Source: Acanthochlamys bracteata
Lineage: Eukaryota; Streptophyta; Magnoliopsida; Pandanales; Velloziaceae
NCBI GenBank assembly: GCA_019914995.1
Contig: CM034139.1
Location: 7,170,461 to 7,234,460 of the forward strand
DNA: 64,000 bases
Direction of reading: 5' to 3'
Positions 22,901-35,443 of the stretch are shown here, piece after piece. The notes under the pieces were generated by a model. The model was given only the letters and a program-made list of their open reading frames with translations, searched no databases and was not told the origin of the DNA. Position 1 is the stretch's first letter. Each line of letters starts with the position of its first letter. Both the position numbers and the translations under genes were made by a program.

Positions 22901-25900
22901 TGTTCCTCAAGGAGTTATGAAAATTTTCAGTTATTGCTTGCTGACGTATCTTGATGATTGTGATGGTTTTTTCAGCCCTTTCCAGCAGTAACACCAGAGA
23001 ACCTAATTCAGGCCTGCCTTATGCTCTAACCCAAATGTCTGTTGATGAAGCATATAACTCATCATTTCAACTTAGGAAAGGAATTAGAGCTTCATATCAT
23101 TCAGGAAAAGATGCAATGTTGTTGCAGCATAGAAGTAGCAGCCTTTGTGCTTCCGACCACCCCGAGCAAGCGGAATGTAATGGATGTGGATCCAAGGATT
23201 CAGCAATCTCACTTTTTCTCTCTCACCTTAATTACATTGATGATAACAAGCCAGCACAAACTACAGATAACTTCTTTAATGACCCCGAGCATCTTTTGTC
23301 GCAAGAACTTGGGGATGTTTGTGCTTCCTCTAGAAACCAGAAGAGAGATGCCGTTAGGAACATATATGATGCCAAGGTGGGAGAGCCTTTTCTAGATGTG
23401 CATGACCCTCCAGATAGTCCTGACATAAGCAAAAGATCGGGAGTTGTTGATAGCAATTCCTATAATGGTGTCGCTCAAAGCTGCTTGTCCCAAGAAAAGG
23501 CTGGAGTAGATTCTAGAATTTGCAAAACATGCACTGCAGGGTTATCCAAGGACAGATTGTCATCTGTGAATAGAAAGTCTTCTGATATTTATGAGTCCCT
23601 TCATGGTGCCTGCCACTCCAGTAGAAGTGAGGACATATCAATTGAGCTGAGGGATTGCTGCAGTCATCCTGTTTGTACATCTGGAGATTTGGTTCCTTGT
23701 GTACACGCAAGGCTGTGTAACCATGGATCGCTGGCGTCAACTAATGGTTCCTCAACAAAAACATTAAATTCTTCACTGTCAAAGTCTTTACTTTCTTGTA
23801 TAAGAGACACAAATGCAGCCTCCGATTTGTTGGATCAAGGTCTGGGATGTCTGCCCTTGGAAAACACATATATGGGAGACATGGGTGGAGTGTCCAAGTT
23901 GAAATTTTCTTCACACGCAAATGAATCTATCCAGAAATGTGGAGATATTTGTTGTCTTTCAGCTACTGAACAAATGAAACAAGCATCCAGTTGTAACTGT
24001 AAACCAAAGGTGCCTCATTGTACTGCTAGATCAGTTGGCTTTTGCTCTGACTGCCAATGCCTTGATGGAGGGAGGGTGACAGGTATGTCTGCTAATGATA
24101 TACTATGGTCTTACTTATCAAGCAAATCCATTTGATGTCTTGATGGATTCTTAGTAAGAAGAACAACAGAGAATGACTTTACCTTTACATGTAGTGCAGT
24201 TTCAGACAAATATTATAAATATACTGCAACTGGAGAAAAGATTCCGTTTTGCTCCGAAGAATGTAACCACAGACCTTCCAGTTGTCACCGATTATGTTCC
24301 TTTAAAGAAAACCTGTCAAGGTATTCATTGGTTGAATATTTCCCGTTATGCATTTTTGTAAAAGAACATCACAAGCGTGCTGGTTTCTTTCTTCTGATTT
24401 GATGATTGAGGAGAATGAATGTTTTATTGTGGGTTATCTTTGGCTATAACTTTAAATAAATGCCCAATTTGTTTCTCTTGTCTCGGTCATGCCTAGTGTG
24501 GTGCATATGCATTACAATTTAAGATCGACTATACTCTTGGCTTTCTTTTGAAGTTGTGCTGGAAAGTTTTGTGTTTTATTTCTGATTTTCATCTGTAATC
24601 TTCAATTTGGCAGGATGTCAAGCAAAAACGCTGGTTGCTGTATTCAGAATACATTGTGTAAGCAGAAAATGCAGAATTCTTTGTTCCCAGGAACGTGTGG
24701 CTGTACTGTTCTATCAAGATGCCCAACATCTCATGCCTCTGGAGATGGCGTTTGTCTTGGCCATAACGAACCTAGTATCTACCATAAAGAAAACAGCATC
24801 ACTATCACTATACCTTATGATAATTGCCGCATGCTTAATGAGGGAAAGAGCGTAAATCTTCGAGAATGTGAATGCTTAAGTAAGCATGCTATGTTGAACA
24901 AGGAATCCAACACAGCCATCTGGAGAGATATTCCAAAGAAGGTGCTAGGTTGTTCTAATGGTGCTTGTACAGAGGAACCATCACAGTTGATCAATGCCCC
25001 AAGCGACACCCTTGGTCAAAGCTATGATAAAACTTGTGGAGAGCGTGAACATATGAAAGAGCAGCAGATGTCTAACGCTTGCTCTGGATTATCGGCTGTT
25101 GCACTCACTGAGGTTTCAGCTGAGATCAATAAAGCTGGCAATAGAAAGTATGTGCTTGATGCTGCAGTTGATGAAGGATCTTGGGTTGAAAAGAGTGGCT
25201 CTTCGGATGAGGTAATAGACAGCAGAACGTGTGAAGAAGTCTCTGTCAAGACTCAGATAGATGCCGCTGGGTTCTCTGTGAAACATAAATCAAAGACTTC
25301 AAATAGACAGAAAGATAAAGTTCTTATGAAAGTCACTGGTGACCCTAGGAAGAAATCCTCATTGGTTCTTCAAAAAGGTAAGGCAAAGGGACCAAAATGG
25401 AAGACTCTAAATTCAACAATGTGCTTGTCAGTTCCTACTGTGTCATACTCTGATCCCCCTAACTGCATTGGTTACTACCCTGAAGCTCCTATTGCATCAA
25501 CCAACGAAAAGCCGTGCAGGTCACCTTCAGACACTTTGAGTACAAAGAGAAAACGCTCAGCATCATCTGAGAAATCCTTTCATTCAGAAAGAGTTAAGTT
25601 TCATGAGAAAGCGATATTTGATGGAGCAAATTTGAGTGACGATGGTTGTGCACCTAAAGTGGTAAAATTGTCAGCTCTTGAGAAGTTAGAAAGTGCTTCT
25701 GTTGTCAATGGTGAAGTGCTGCTTGAGCAGCTGAATAGTAACTGTATAAGTTCTGAAAAACCACCAAAGTATGTGTCATTGGGTTTAATAAAAGATGCAC
25801 CTGAAAAAAACAATGGTATCAGTACCATGAAATTAAAGCCCATTGTATGCGGAAATTCAGGCATTATTCAGGATATTCCTGGTGATCGATGTAAACCTGT

Positions 25901-28900
25901 GAAAATGCTTTCCATGAGTATAATCCTTAGGACTGCTAGAAAGTGCAGCTTTGCTGAACGATCAATCATTTCACCAAGCAAAAGGGAGCATCTTGATACA
26001 ATTGCTAGACGTGGCAATAAGCTATCATTGAGGAAAAAATATGTGGATAAAAATTTTAATATTGGCCTAAGAAGTGGAGGGCATCCTGATGGTCTTCTAA
26101 TGCCAGGTTCTAGTGAGAGGTACTCTATTAAAAGTGATGGTCGTCCACATGAAGGAATCTTATGTTCCAGTCATGAACTTGAACACTTAGGTTCGACTTC
26201 AACTCCAAGAAATGAGGAAGTGCGAAAGCGAAGTATCAGTAAACTGTTAGGAGAAGACAAGTTTGCTGTAGTGCCACCTTGCTTGTCGACATTTCAGGAG
26301 ATCTCAAATTGGGAACCTAAGTCTAAGCTGAAAGAGTTGTCAGTCGGCTGTGGGAACGACTTAGTTGGTAACTGATTATTCTTTCTTCTTTTATGGTATT
26401 TCTTGCAACTGTTTTTCCTCTTCAAAGAAGGCACCGATATCTTTGCGTCGAAGCCATCATGACATGTCTACTCCATTAGTGTATAGTTATAAGCACTGCA
26501 GCAAATTTAAATCTTTAGGTTTAATAAGGGTTTATTTTATATTTCATACAGTGGATGAACCTTATATTAAGAAGCTTTCTTCAAACATACGTGCTCCAGC
26601 AACAAGGAAAAAAGAAGTGATCAGAAAGCCTCACCAGAGTCGTGACTTTGAACAGTCTCCGAAAGAGGCAAGAAGGTGAAGCAGTACTCAATAGCTGTTC
26701 AAAGTTACATTAGTTAGATATAAGTATTGTTTTTTTTTGTTGTGGTGATTTAAGGCTATTATATCTGGGTGATTTAAGACTATTATTTCTATGGTGATTC
26801 ACCTTTTCTTATATTTTTCACAGATTTAGGAGAGTGAGTAGGCACAATCCTTCCTTATTCTATTCAAATGCATTCTGTTGTGTTTGTGGAAGTTCCAGCA
26901 AAGAACGAGGAAACCAATTGTTGGGATGTTGTAACTGCTATATTAGTGTGCGTAGCATTAAACTTATGATTTTATCTAAAGGTGATTTGGACGTCTACCT
27001 AAGTATCTTTTTCTGATTTATGGATTCTGCAGGTGCACCAAGCTTGCTATGGTGTTCCAAAATCCCCCAAAGGTCATTGGTGTTGTCGTCCCTGCAAGAC
27101 TAACTCGAAATACATTGTAAGACATCACCTTGTGCATCTTTGTATATGGTTTATTGCCTGTCAGTTATATTTGTTTTCTTATATAAGGCGTACCTTGATT
27201 CTGACTTTTGTATGTTGGCATAATGGTGACAAGAAGCAGCAATTGTCAAAAAGTATAATTTGAAACGGCAACATATTTTTTTGAATGTGTTTGGTCTTCC
27301 AACATTATGTAAAACTAGTTTTTTAAGTATTTCATGAAATCTTATCAAGAAATTATTTAAACAGTCCAACTTGGATGGCATGATAACTCTTGAGTAGAAT
27401 AGATGAAGGTTATTGTGCCTCAGTGAAAGGAAGTTCCTGTTACTGTAGGACTTGGATCTTACTGTAACGATAGGGATCCACTTTGCAGATATATAAAATT
27501 TGTTTCTCGCCCCTTATTGAGAAAGCTTTTCTGTTGAAATGCTTCAACAGGAAGGCACTTATCATAATTAGTATCAGATAGAAACCACCATGGACGCATT
27601 GTCATCATCCATGTCTAGTTAGGAATTGATTTTACTGAATCGAAGAATCCTTTACAACATTGAGACGCATTTTGAGTTGGAATTCCTACTACAGTGTTGC
27701 CTTCAAGAAAATTTTAGTGACTCTTAGGAGTTCATTATAAGCCTTGTTATGGTACACCAATTTTTTTTTTGTTAGGAGTTCCACTGTTGGCCTACTTTAG
27801 CTTTGTAATCATCTAAATTTGAATATTGCTATGGTTTCGGTAAAATATCATAATGCTTGAGATTATCTCTGAATTTTTCTTTTTTCCATTTCTGCCACAT
27901 TTGCTAGGCCTGTGTTCTCTGTGGTTATGGAGGTGGAGCCATGACGCGCGCTATAAAAAGTCGAAATATAGTTAAAAGTTTGCTCAGGGCTTGGAAATTT
28001 GGTATAGAAACCCAGCCAGTGAGATCATGCTTTTCACCTACTGACTTGACAGATGGTTCTGCAAAACCAAGTTTTGATGGTGCAGAAGCAGGAGAATTGG
28101 GTGATAACAATTTGTCTGCTATTGCGAGTTCAACAAAATCTGGGGATTTCTGTCGGGACCAGTGGCAGAGGCAATCATGGAAACAGGACAGTGTAACCTC
28201 TATGCAAGAGAACTTGCAAAGTAGCATTCATCCTTACAACAGCATAACTGCTGGAGTTCTTGATCTATCTGTTGCACAGTGGGTCCATATGGTTTGTGCT
28301 CTGTGGACACCTGGCACAAAATGCCCAAATGTCGATACGATGAGTACATTCGATGTATCCGGTGCTTCCTGTGCTCAAAAGAATATAGTAAGCACTATCA
28401 TCCTTGAGAATGCTGCTGAACTTCATAATAGTTGCATTCTTAAAGATTTTCCAGATTATTTCAAGGATTTTGTAGGTAATGAACTGCTTACTTGATGTGC
28501 TTTTTTGCTGGTGCCAGGTCTGCTCAATTTGTAACCGACGTGGGGGATCATGCATACAATGCAGAGTTCCTACTTGCTCTGTCTATTTCCATCCATGGTG
28601 TGCACATGAGAAGGTATTTTGTTACAAAATACTGTCAGTTTTTTGATACAATGTGATGGTAAGTTTTGCTCGTTATTTACAGAGGTGTATCATCTGGTGA
28701 TTCCTTTAAAAATCAGTTTTTTTCGCGACATGATTATGAATTTATAGCTACCTGCTGCAGGTGATAGTTGTTACTGTTTTACTTTTCAGGGGTTGCTACA
28801 AAGTGAAGTTGAAGGAGTTGAAAATGAGAGTGTTGGTTTCTATGGTCGATGTCTATTTCATGCAACATGTAACTATTTGACCATTCATGATAGTTATGTT

Positions 28901-28952
28901 GACACTGAAGTTGGAATTCAGAGACATGCAGGCTTCAGTTGTGCTCGTACTG

Positions 28953-28992
<40 letters not shown>

Positions 28993-30276
28993 TTTGACAA
29001 TTTCCAGCTCATGAATTATTTGGTTCAAGTTGTAACGTATGTACGTCCTTTTAACATGTCTAAATAGGGTTATAGAGGTCGAAAAACGGAACAAGGCTAC
29101 ATGCTAAAATTTGAGAAGCCCAGTAGTGAGGGTGGAGGATGCATGGTCTCCCAGGACCAGATCAATGCATGGGCTCACATCAACAGCCAAAAGTTTCGCT
29201 CAAGAGCAATTTATAAGTCTGTACGTTCAGATGTTGAGAGCGATATTCGGGTAATTTGAAATTCCATCATCCATAAATTTTTATATCAAAACAGCACCCT
29301 TTCTTCTTAGAACTCTCTCTTTATTAGTCATATAATACTACTGCAGTAGTTCATAGATCCTTTCTTCGTATATCATTATGCTACAAGATTATAATCATAT
29401 TGCATTTTGTCAACTATTATCTATCATGGTGTATTTCGGTTGTTTCACAAGTATATCTAATATTCTTGAAAAAGATGCAGGCTTTATGCAACAAGCTAGC
29501 GTTCAGTCACATGCATATGCATAACTTAGTGAAGAATGCATATTAGCCTATAGGTCCTGCAAAGTGACTGAATTCAGAGTCTTTGGAAATTATAACTAAA
29601 TACTCTTATGCAGAAAGAATACATGCGGTACAAGCAGGAAAGAGGATGGAAACACTTGGTGGTGTACAAATCTGGCATACATGCACTTGGCCTATATACT
29701 TCTCGATTTTTACCAACTGGAGCTATGGTAGTGACTCTTGCAACCTAATGATCTATCTTCCTCCGAGCATTCAATCATAGGGCTTTCAATTGAAGAAACT
29801 GTTATCTATTGTTGCTTCTGTTGCAGGTGGTTGAGTATGTTGGTGAAATAGTGGGGCTCCGGGTTGCAGATAAACGTGAAATAGAATACGAAACCGGAAG
29901 AAAGATGCAGTACAAGAGTGCTTGCTATTTCTTCAGAATCGATAAAGAGCATATAGTTGATGCTACTAGGAAGGGTGGAATAGCAAGATTTGTTAATCAT
30001 TCGTGCCTGGTACATACTGTCTCACATTATTAACAGTTTCAACTGAGTCAGCAGTTTGGATGTTTTCTTTTAAAACCTTTGTTTCTTTTGTCACAGCCAA
30101 ATTGCATCGCAAAGATAATTTCGATCAGGAATGAGAAGAAGGTTGTGTTCTTCGCTGTTAGAGATATAAATCCAGGAGAAGAGATAACATACGACTATCA
30201 TTTCAACCATGAGGATGAAGGCAAGAAGATTCCCTGCTTTTGCAATTCAAAAAATTGTAGGCGATATCTGAATTAG
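19981..30276 (+). CDS. Trithorax-type PHD-ePHD-SET histone-lysine methyltransferase, 2101 aa
   Basis: Seventeen exons: 19981-20091, 20472-21150, 21514-21596, 21675-22398, 22976-24082, 24206-24320, 24614-26367, 26552-26675, 26824-26947, 27033-27116, 27908-28387, 28518-28613, 28790-28954, 29068-29250, 29614-29727, 29827-30009, 30097-30276. Phases close to 2101 residues. A long disordered N-terminal part holds many Cys pairs (WCKLC, CNGC, CKTC, CSDCQC). A PHD finger (FCCVCGSSS to HWCCRPC) lies near 1580-1627 and an extended PHD (ACVLCGYGG, then SICNRRGGSCIQC and HPWCAHEKG) near 1636-1865. The SET domain at about 1960-2080 has GLYTSRF, EYVGEIVGLRVADKRE, ACYFFRID, RFVNHSCLPNC and EEITYDYHF; post-SET CFCNSKNCRRYLN ends the protein. 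NHSC and YDY, the cofactor and catalytic elements, are intact. It should methylate histone H3 in the nucleus; K4 is inference. No PWWP or FYR domain is visible, unlike ATX1-5. Intron 2 has a GC donor (AAAG|GCAAGT); exon 6 may start 6 bp earlier. Confidence 0.9.
28957..28988 (+). repeat. (CT)16 microsatellite at a splice donor of the SET gene
   Basis: Sixteen CT units start at the third base of intron 13 of the SET gene, directly after the GT donor at 28955-28956. The donor reads GAG|GTCTCTCT, a poor match to GTAAGT at positions +3 to +6. Confidence 0.9.
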
Positions 30277-30609
30277 TCTTCAAAATGTTTGTACATTCTC
30301 ATGACTACTTTTCTGGATGACTAAACTCTTCATCATCTTCTCTTCAATGAATTTCGGCCTTGTGTTTCACAATTTGCTTCGTGGCTGGTTTTTTTTTACA
30401 ACTTAAGTTCTCGACAAATTTAAGTTTCTGATCACTCGCAGCTTTGTGTATGTGTTCTTGCATATTCAGCTTGTCAGAAAGCAATAGAGCAAATTGAATG
30501 GCAAAAAACTCTTATAAGATGGCACGGTTTCACCTGGAACTCCAGAAAACCTCCATCATACAACACAAAAACAACACACTACAAGACATCAAAGAGCAGC
30601 TCAATAATT

Positions 30610-32480
30610 TCAAACCCTTGGAGTCCAGAAACGAGTCTGGTTCTCATAGAAAGGGTTATTCACAAAATCATTCTCTGCGTAATAAGAAGAATTCTTCCCT
30701 GTTGTAGTAGTGGTTGCTGAGTAGTCATGAGAAGAGAAGAATAGGTTTGGATGAGCGTTCTCATCACTCTCAAATGTGACCCACTGAGCTTGCCCTTCTT
30801 TTTGCTGCCTCTCCTTAGCAGCAGCACTTCTAATGGCTTCCATCTCTCCTACATGATCCTTGAATTCTTTCTTCACTACATCCACCACCACATCTCCGTA
30901 TTTATCGCACCACGATCTACACAAATACGTAAAACAACAACAGTTAAAAAAACAAAAATAAAATAAAATCAATATATGAACATGTTATTTCCAGAAAAAT
31001 CGGTTCTATATACTTCATGAAACTGTGCGTACTTTGGAAAGAAGTTCTTCAGATCGGATTTTTCAACTGGGAGCTTGGTTGATATCTGCTCCATTTGTTC
31101 CTCCCTGTAAAAAAGAATTATAACCAACTGATTAAAAAGAACATAGTAAATAATCCAAATTATGACAAAATGCTTCAAAGTTTCAGTATTTTTTACGAGA
31201 AATTGAGGTTCGGATTTGTGGTGCTTAGTTCTGACTTGATTCTGTTCAGCTCCTTCTTTATTTTGTCACCCAATACCTTCACAGAACAAATATACTCAAA
31301 AATTCATGAGAAAGCAAACATAGATATGTTTTTTTTTCTCTCTCTCTTACCTTATCAATAAAGAAATCAGAAGAAGATCCACCGCTATGAATCTTTTTCT
31401 TGATTCTTTCTGTATCAGGGCCTTCCCCGATCGAAGCAGCCACTAGTCTGCAATTCATGGACGAGCTTTCATCGTACGACCGATCTCCGGGAAGAAAGCA
31501 AGCAGTCTTCCATTCTTCTTCTTCTTGGCCGACATTGCTCTTCTTCCATTTCTTGAATCCATCAAACATCCATTGCTTTTTTTCAGACTTGCTACTGCTG
31601 CTATTACAATTCTCAATGAAATCTTGTTGTTGTTGTTGTTGTTGTTCTCTCTGGAACAATGTACTGAAAGCTTTCCTCTTCGTTTTTTCATGCTTCGATG
31701 GTGAACTCTCCGGCATTAGAACCGAAGAATTCTCTTTGTTGTTGTTGTGCTTTGATTTCTTTTCTGATGAATTTGGCTTGCTGGATTTCCCTGATCCCCA
31801 AAGAGATCTCAATGACAAGTGTTTGAGTTTCTCGCCCTTCAACTCAGTGCTTTCTTCTTCGTCTCGGAGTTCGATTTCTGTCCAATTTTCTTCTTCTTCA
31901 TCAGCGTCAATTAAACAATCTTCTTCTTTCTTGCTACCAACAATCACATCTCTGCAATCGATCTCAACTCCTTTTATTGCTAATCTCTGAAGTAACGGTC
32001 TCTTTGAAGAATGGTAATCCTCTGACGATATACATTTTGCATACAGCAATTCCTACGACAACAAAAAAAAGAAAAGAAAAAAGAAAGAACTCAACTTCTA
32101 AGTTCTCAGAAATCAACAACAATCCAGTTCTTAATTTCGATCTAAAATTTCATTACCTGAAGGAACAGCAATTTATCTCTGATAACACAAGCAGGTTCTT
32201 GAACGGCGGGAGAAGCAATGAGTGTATCAAGAAGATTTGATCGGAAAGCTTGGACCTCTTCCTCGAGAGCCATACCTTCTTTCTGTAATCCGATGAGCTG
32301 AATTATCCGATGGTAAGATTCTTGTTGCCATTTTAAGTTATCGGCTTGCCGTTTAGCGAGCTTCTGGTCAGCCGGAAGTCGGCGGTTCTTGGTAGAGAAA
32401 GGAAGAAGGATTGATTTGCAGAGAGATGCCAGTGTGTCTTGGAACGATGAGTAATACATTGGTGAGTAGCTATACACCAT
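30610..32480 (-). CDS. Plant-specific protein of unknown function, 494 aa
   Basis: Five exons on the minus strand: 32480-32157, 32052-31351, 31276-31197, 31104-31033, 30916-30610, in phase, 494 residues. The first 108 residues are a helical, charged segment (SYHRIIQLIGLQKEGMALEE, CVIRDKLLFLQELLYAKCIS across the first junction) followed by SSKRPLLQRLAIKG. The middle is disordered: acidic (DADEEEENWTEIELRDEEE), Lys/Ser-rich and with a Gln run of about eight. A more ordered C-terminal part has KVLGDKIKKELNRIKSEL, KLPVEKSDLKNFFPKSWC and DKYGDVVVDVVKKEFKDHVG. I recall similar plant proteins (Arabidopsis At1g12330 group) with no defined role. No catalytic motif or membrane span is seen. The gene converges on the SET gene; the two coding ends are 333 bp apart. 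Confidence 0.8.
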
Positions 32481-33229
32481 TGCTGCTCTTCTTGTTCTTC
32501 GTACTCTATGATTTCTTTTTTCTTTAGAGAATTATTGCTTGATTTTTCTGAACTTTGTTTAATCTTTTGGTTATGAAGCAGAGTTGAACAGAGAGACGTT
32601 GTTTGTTATTTTGAAAGAAGAAAGCCAACAACGGTCAGGAAAACAAGAATTAGCCGTTAAGATTTATCGAACAAATCCGAAAGAAACAGTCCGAGAAAAG
32701 ACATTGGTAAATATGTAATTATATCGATAAGTGGGTAGATAGTTCGTACGAGTTTTTTCGAGATAAAAAAGTTTCTTTCGTAACGTTTTCTCTCGTCATG
32801 TTTAATTGGACTGGGCTTTTAGAAGAAGCTGATGGGCTTATAATTGGGCTCTAGTGATGGGCTCCATAAATGAAGTACTTCTTTATGGATCGTTATAACA
32901 AATACCTTCAGTTATTAAATAGGTTGTTAGTAAACTTGAAAAGAAGAAATATATATCAACAACCTTTGAGTAGGAACTCCCAAAAGAAACAAAAAAATCT
33001 TTGAGAAGCATAGTTACGTATTTATTTTATCGTAAGTGACTTCATAAATAGTCTTTATTTAACTTCTTTGGAAACTTGTTTACACATAAGGCAATTTCTT
33101 GGTTCCTTCTTAGTTCTTACCCATTAATTAACGATATCTCTTCCATGAATTATATCTATTAGAATAAGAAAAAGCAAATTATTTCATCTATGCAAGCACA
33201 CTCACTAGGAAATTGCTAGATGCTTCGGA

Positions 33230-33405
33230 GTGTTTATTGAAAAAAAAAATTTTTAAACGAATAATATTTTTATTTTTTTTAAAATAAATTTTTTTTTATA
33301 AAAAATAATATAAATAAATAATAATAAAATTTAACTAATATATAAATAGAAAATTTATTAAGAATTATAAAATAAAAAATAAGAAAATAATAAACACTTC
33401 CAAAT
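33230..33405. mobile_element. MITE-like AT-rich foldback segment
   Basis: Inverted ends 'ggagtgtttattg' and 'aataaacacttcc' enclose an A/T core with 'taatatttttatttttttta'. It resembles family 1 in size and composition but has GTGTTTAT rather than GCGTTTG ends, so it may be a diverged copy or a related family. The rest of 32481-33800 shows no gene. Confidence 0.45.
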
Positions 33406-33817
33406 ATGCACGAATTCATGCACGGTTGAAAAAATTAAAAAAAAAAAATTTTCAATAAGCGCTACAACAGTAATAATAATATTATTAGTCATTGCAGTCT
33501 CCTCACTGTCTACAACAAATTATTATTAAAAATTTTAAATTATTTGAAATCAATAAAATCAATTTCAATTAATCAAAAGAAGTTTTTTATTGAAAATGAG
33601 GAATCAGGTCACCGTCTGCGTTAACATAGCTGCACACCGCGCCTGAACCGCGTGACTGCGTCGACTTCGATCAGAACCTTCTTCAGCGGTAACTTTACTC
33701 CCTCGCTTACCGGCAAATCTAAAAGCGTAATTTCCCTCCTGTTTCCAATGACTAAACTACCCTCATATACAGCTTACTTCCAGCTCAATTCCTTACCCTT
33801 ATCCGTCTTTTTCAACC

Positions 33818-33825
33818 TATAAATA
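33818..33825 (+). promoter_or_regulatory. TATA box of first YDPLSYALNFDDG gene
   Basis: TATAAATA followed by CCCTCCC, 106-113 bp before the ATG at 33931. The paralogue at 37048 has the same octamer at a similar distance. Confidence 0.5.
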
Positions 33826-33930
33826 CCCTCCCGCTCCTTTTGTTTTCATTCGTTCTTTTTCATTTTTCACCCAACAACACAAAACAGAAACAAAACACAA
33901 AAGTTTTTGTCTCAAATTTCTAATACATCA

Positions 33931-34296
33931 ATGAAGTCTTCTAATTGTTTCTCTTGCTGCTTTGGTGATGGCGCTGGTCGAGATGATGAAGATTTGGGAG
34001 GGAGGCATCAGGCGGAGGCGTTGATGAGATCTTCGTCGGATTGGATTCGGCACGAGAGTGCGGAGATTAAAGATTTCTGTAAAGGAGTTGTTAATCGAAT
34101 TACGCGGCACAGGAAGCGGAACTCGATTGGTGGCTGTGGTGATTTCAGGTACGATCCGTTGAGTTATGCTCTCAATTTCGATGACGGCGGCGTTGATGAT
34201 CAGGATGGTGATGTTAGTGGAGTTGATTTCAAGTATAGAAATTTTTCTTCGCGCCTTCCGCCGACGCCACCCATTGCTGTTACTGTTGCTTCATGA
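33931..34296 (+). CDS. Small plant protein with FRYDPLSYALNFDDG core, 121 aa
   Basis: Single-exon frame of 121 residues. I chose the ATG at 33931 (MKSSNCFSCCFGDGAG); upstream in-frame codons are non-ATG. It begins with a Cys-rich patch (CFSCCF), then a helical region with SSSDWIRHESAEIKDFCKGV and a basic cluster RHRKR. The conserved core FRYDPLSYALNFDDG and FKYRNFSSRLP follows. No signal peptide or membrane segment is evident; the N-terminal Cys cluster could be lipid-modified, which is inference. It resembles a small family of uncharacterised, stress-induced plant proteins (possibly the UCP031279 group, Arabidopsis At1g10140/At1g58420, from memory). It is paralogous to the gene at 37048-37368. 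Confidence 0.8.
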   Translation: MKSSNCFSCCFGDGAGRDDEDLGGRHQAEALMRSSSDWIRHESAEIKDFCKGVVNRITRHRKRNSIGGCGDFRYDPLSYALNFDDGGVDDQDGDVSGVDFKYRNFSSRLPPTPPIAVTVAS

Positions 34297-34970
34297 TAGA
34301 GCTTGGTTTCGGGCTTGCTGTTGTGAGTGCTCTGTTCATGTTCCTTCTTGTCTTCGGATTTTCGGATGAAGGGATGATGCTCCTAATTGTCAAAGGATGA
34401 ATCTGTTTCCTGGTTGAAAATCCGGAACAAGGAAATTGTAAAAATGCATTCAAATATATGTTTGATTACATATGTTTACTTATTGATCATGGAAACAAAT
34501 TTTGGTCTGTCAATTGCGATTGAGATTTGTTTTTTTTTGTTTGAATTTGAATGAGAATTGTTGGTTTGTTAATGGATAGTTTATGTTGGTTAATAAATCG
34601 AACATTTGATTTTGGTGATTGTATAATATGTAGGGGAAGATATTACTCACTTACAAGCATACGATAACCAAAAAAAAGTGTTAAAAATTTGAATCGCAAT
34701 TTATATATGAAGCAATTGCTAGTGGAGAAAGAGATTTATCAATGTGCTGACCATTTGTTGTTTGTCTTCTTATTTTGGCCATCTTATCTTAGCTGTATGA
34801 TAGCAACACTAACATACATAAAATTTTGTTTTGTCTCTAAATCAAAGTCAAACCTTTGAAGATTTGGTTGCATAATATAATTACCTATCTTGTGAGGAGT
34901 TTTTGAAACTTGCAAGTTTAGGGTAAGTTGTTCGTTCGAAAGTTGTATATTGAAATAAGCAATGAGTTAG

Positions 34971-35131
34971 GGTGTGTTTCAATTGCTCGAAACTTACTTT
35001 CTTTCATCATATTTGAAGTTCGAATTCACTTACTGTGTTTTAATTTATCCCACACACACCGGACTCGCCTTTAATTTATTTTTTAATCGAACTCATTTTT
35101 ACGAAACTCAATCTATACCAATTAAAACACA
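34971..35131. mobile_element. Miniature foldback element, family 2
   Basis: ~160 bp with inverted ends 'gggtgtgtttcaattg' and 'caattaaaacacaccc'. The interior includes 'ttaatcgaactcattttta' and 'cgaaactcaatctatacc', which recur in reverse near 62.15 and 62.9 kb and in forward orientation near 45.3 kb. No coding capacity. Confidence 0.6.
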
Positions 35132-35407
35132 CCCAATATTGCTGTGTATGTGTGTATCAGGCATTATTTGGACACCCAACTGTTGTTGTTGTGTGCTGAT
35201 GATTCATGGTCATGGTTTTCTCAATTGCTGCAGGCTGCAGTGGTTTGGTGTAGGCGGCCACAATAAAGTTCGTAGACTCTGGTATTCTTTCTTACCTATC
35301 TTCCTTATTCCCAATAGGATAAACTGATACACATCAGCAAACTGCCCTGCTCTTTTGGGCAAGGTCACTAGCAAACTGCAATGCATCATTATCTATCTTT
35401 AGCCGTG

Positions 35408-35411
<4 letters not shown>

Positions 35412-35441
<30 letters not shown>
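35412..35441. repeat. (TA)15 microsatellite
   Basis: Uninterrupted TA dinucleotides between the two small paralogous genes. The remainder of 34297-37047 is AT-rich, and I see no further gene in it. Confidence 0.9.

Positions 35442-35443
<2 letters not shown>

Noticed and set aside
26365-26679. Continuous 104-codon frame across intron 7 of the SET gene
   Set aside because: Its first half is out of frame with exon 7; the phase-consistent exon 8 starts only at 26552.
31400-31990. Long plus-strand frame rich in Ser, Phe and Leu
   Set aside because: It is the antisense of exon 2 of the minus-strand 494-residue protein gene; the minus frame has consistent splice sites and family-like motifs.
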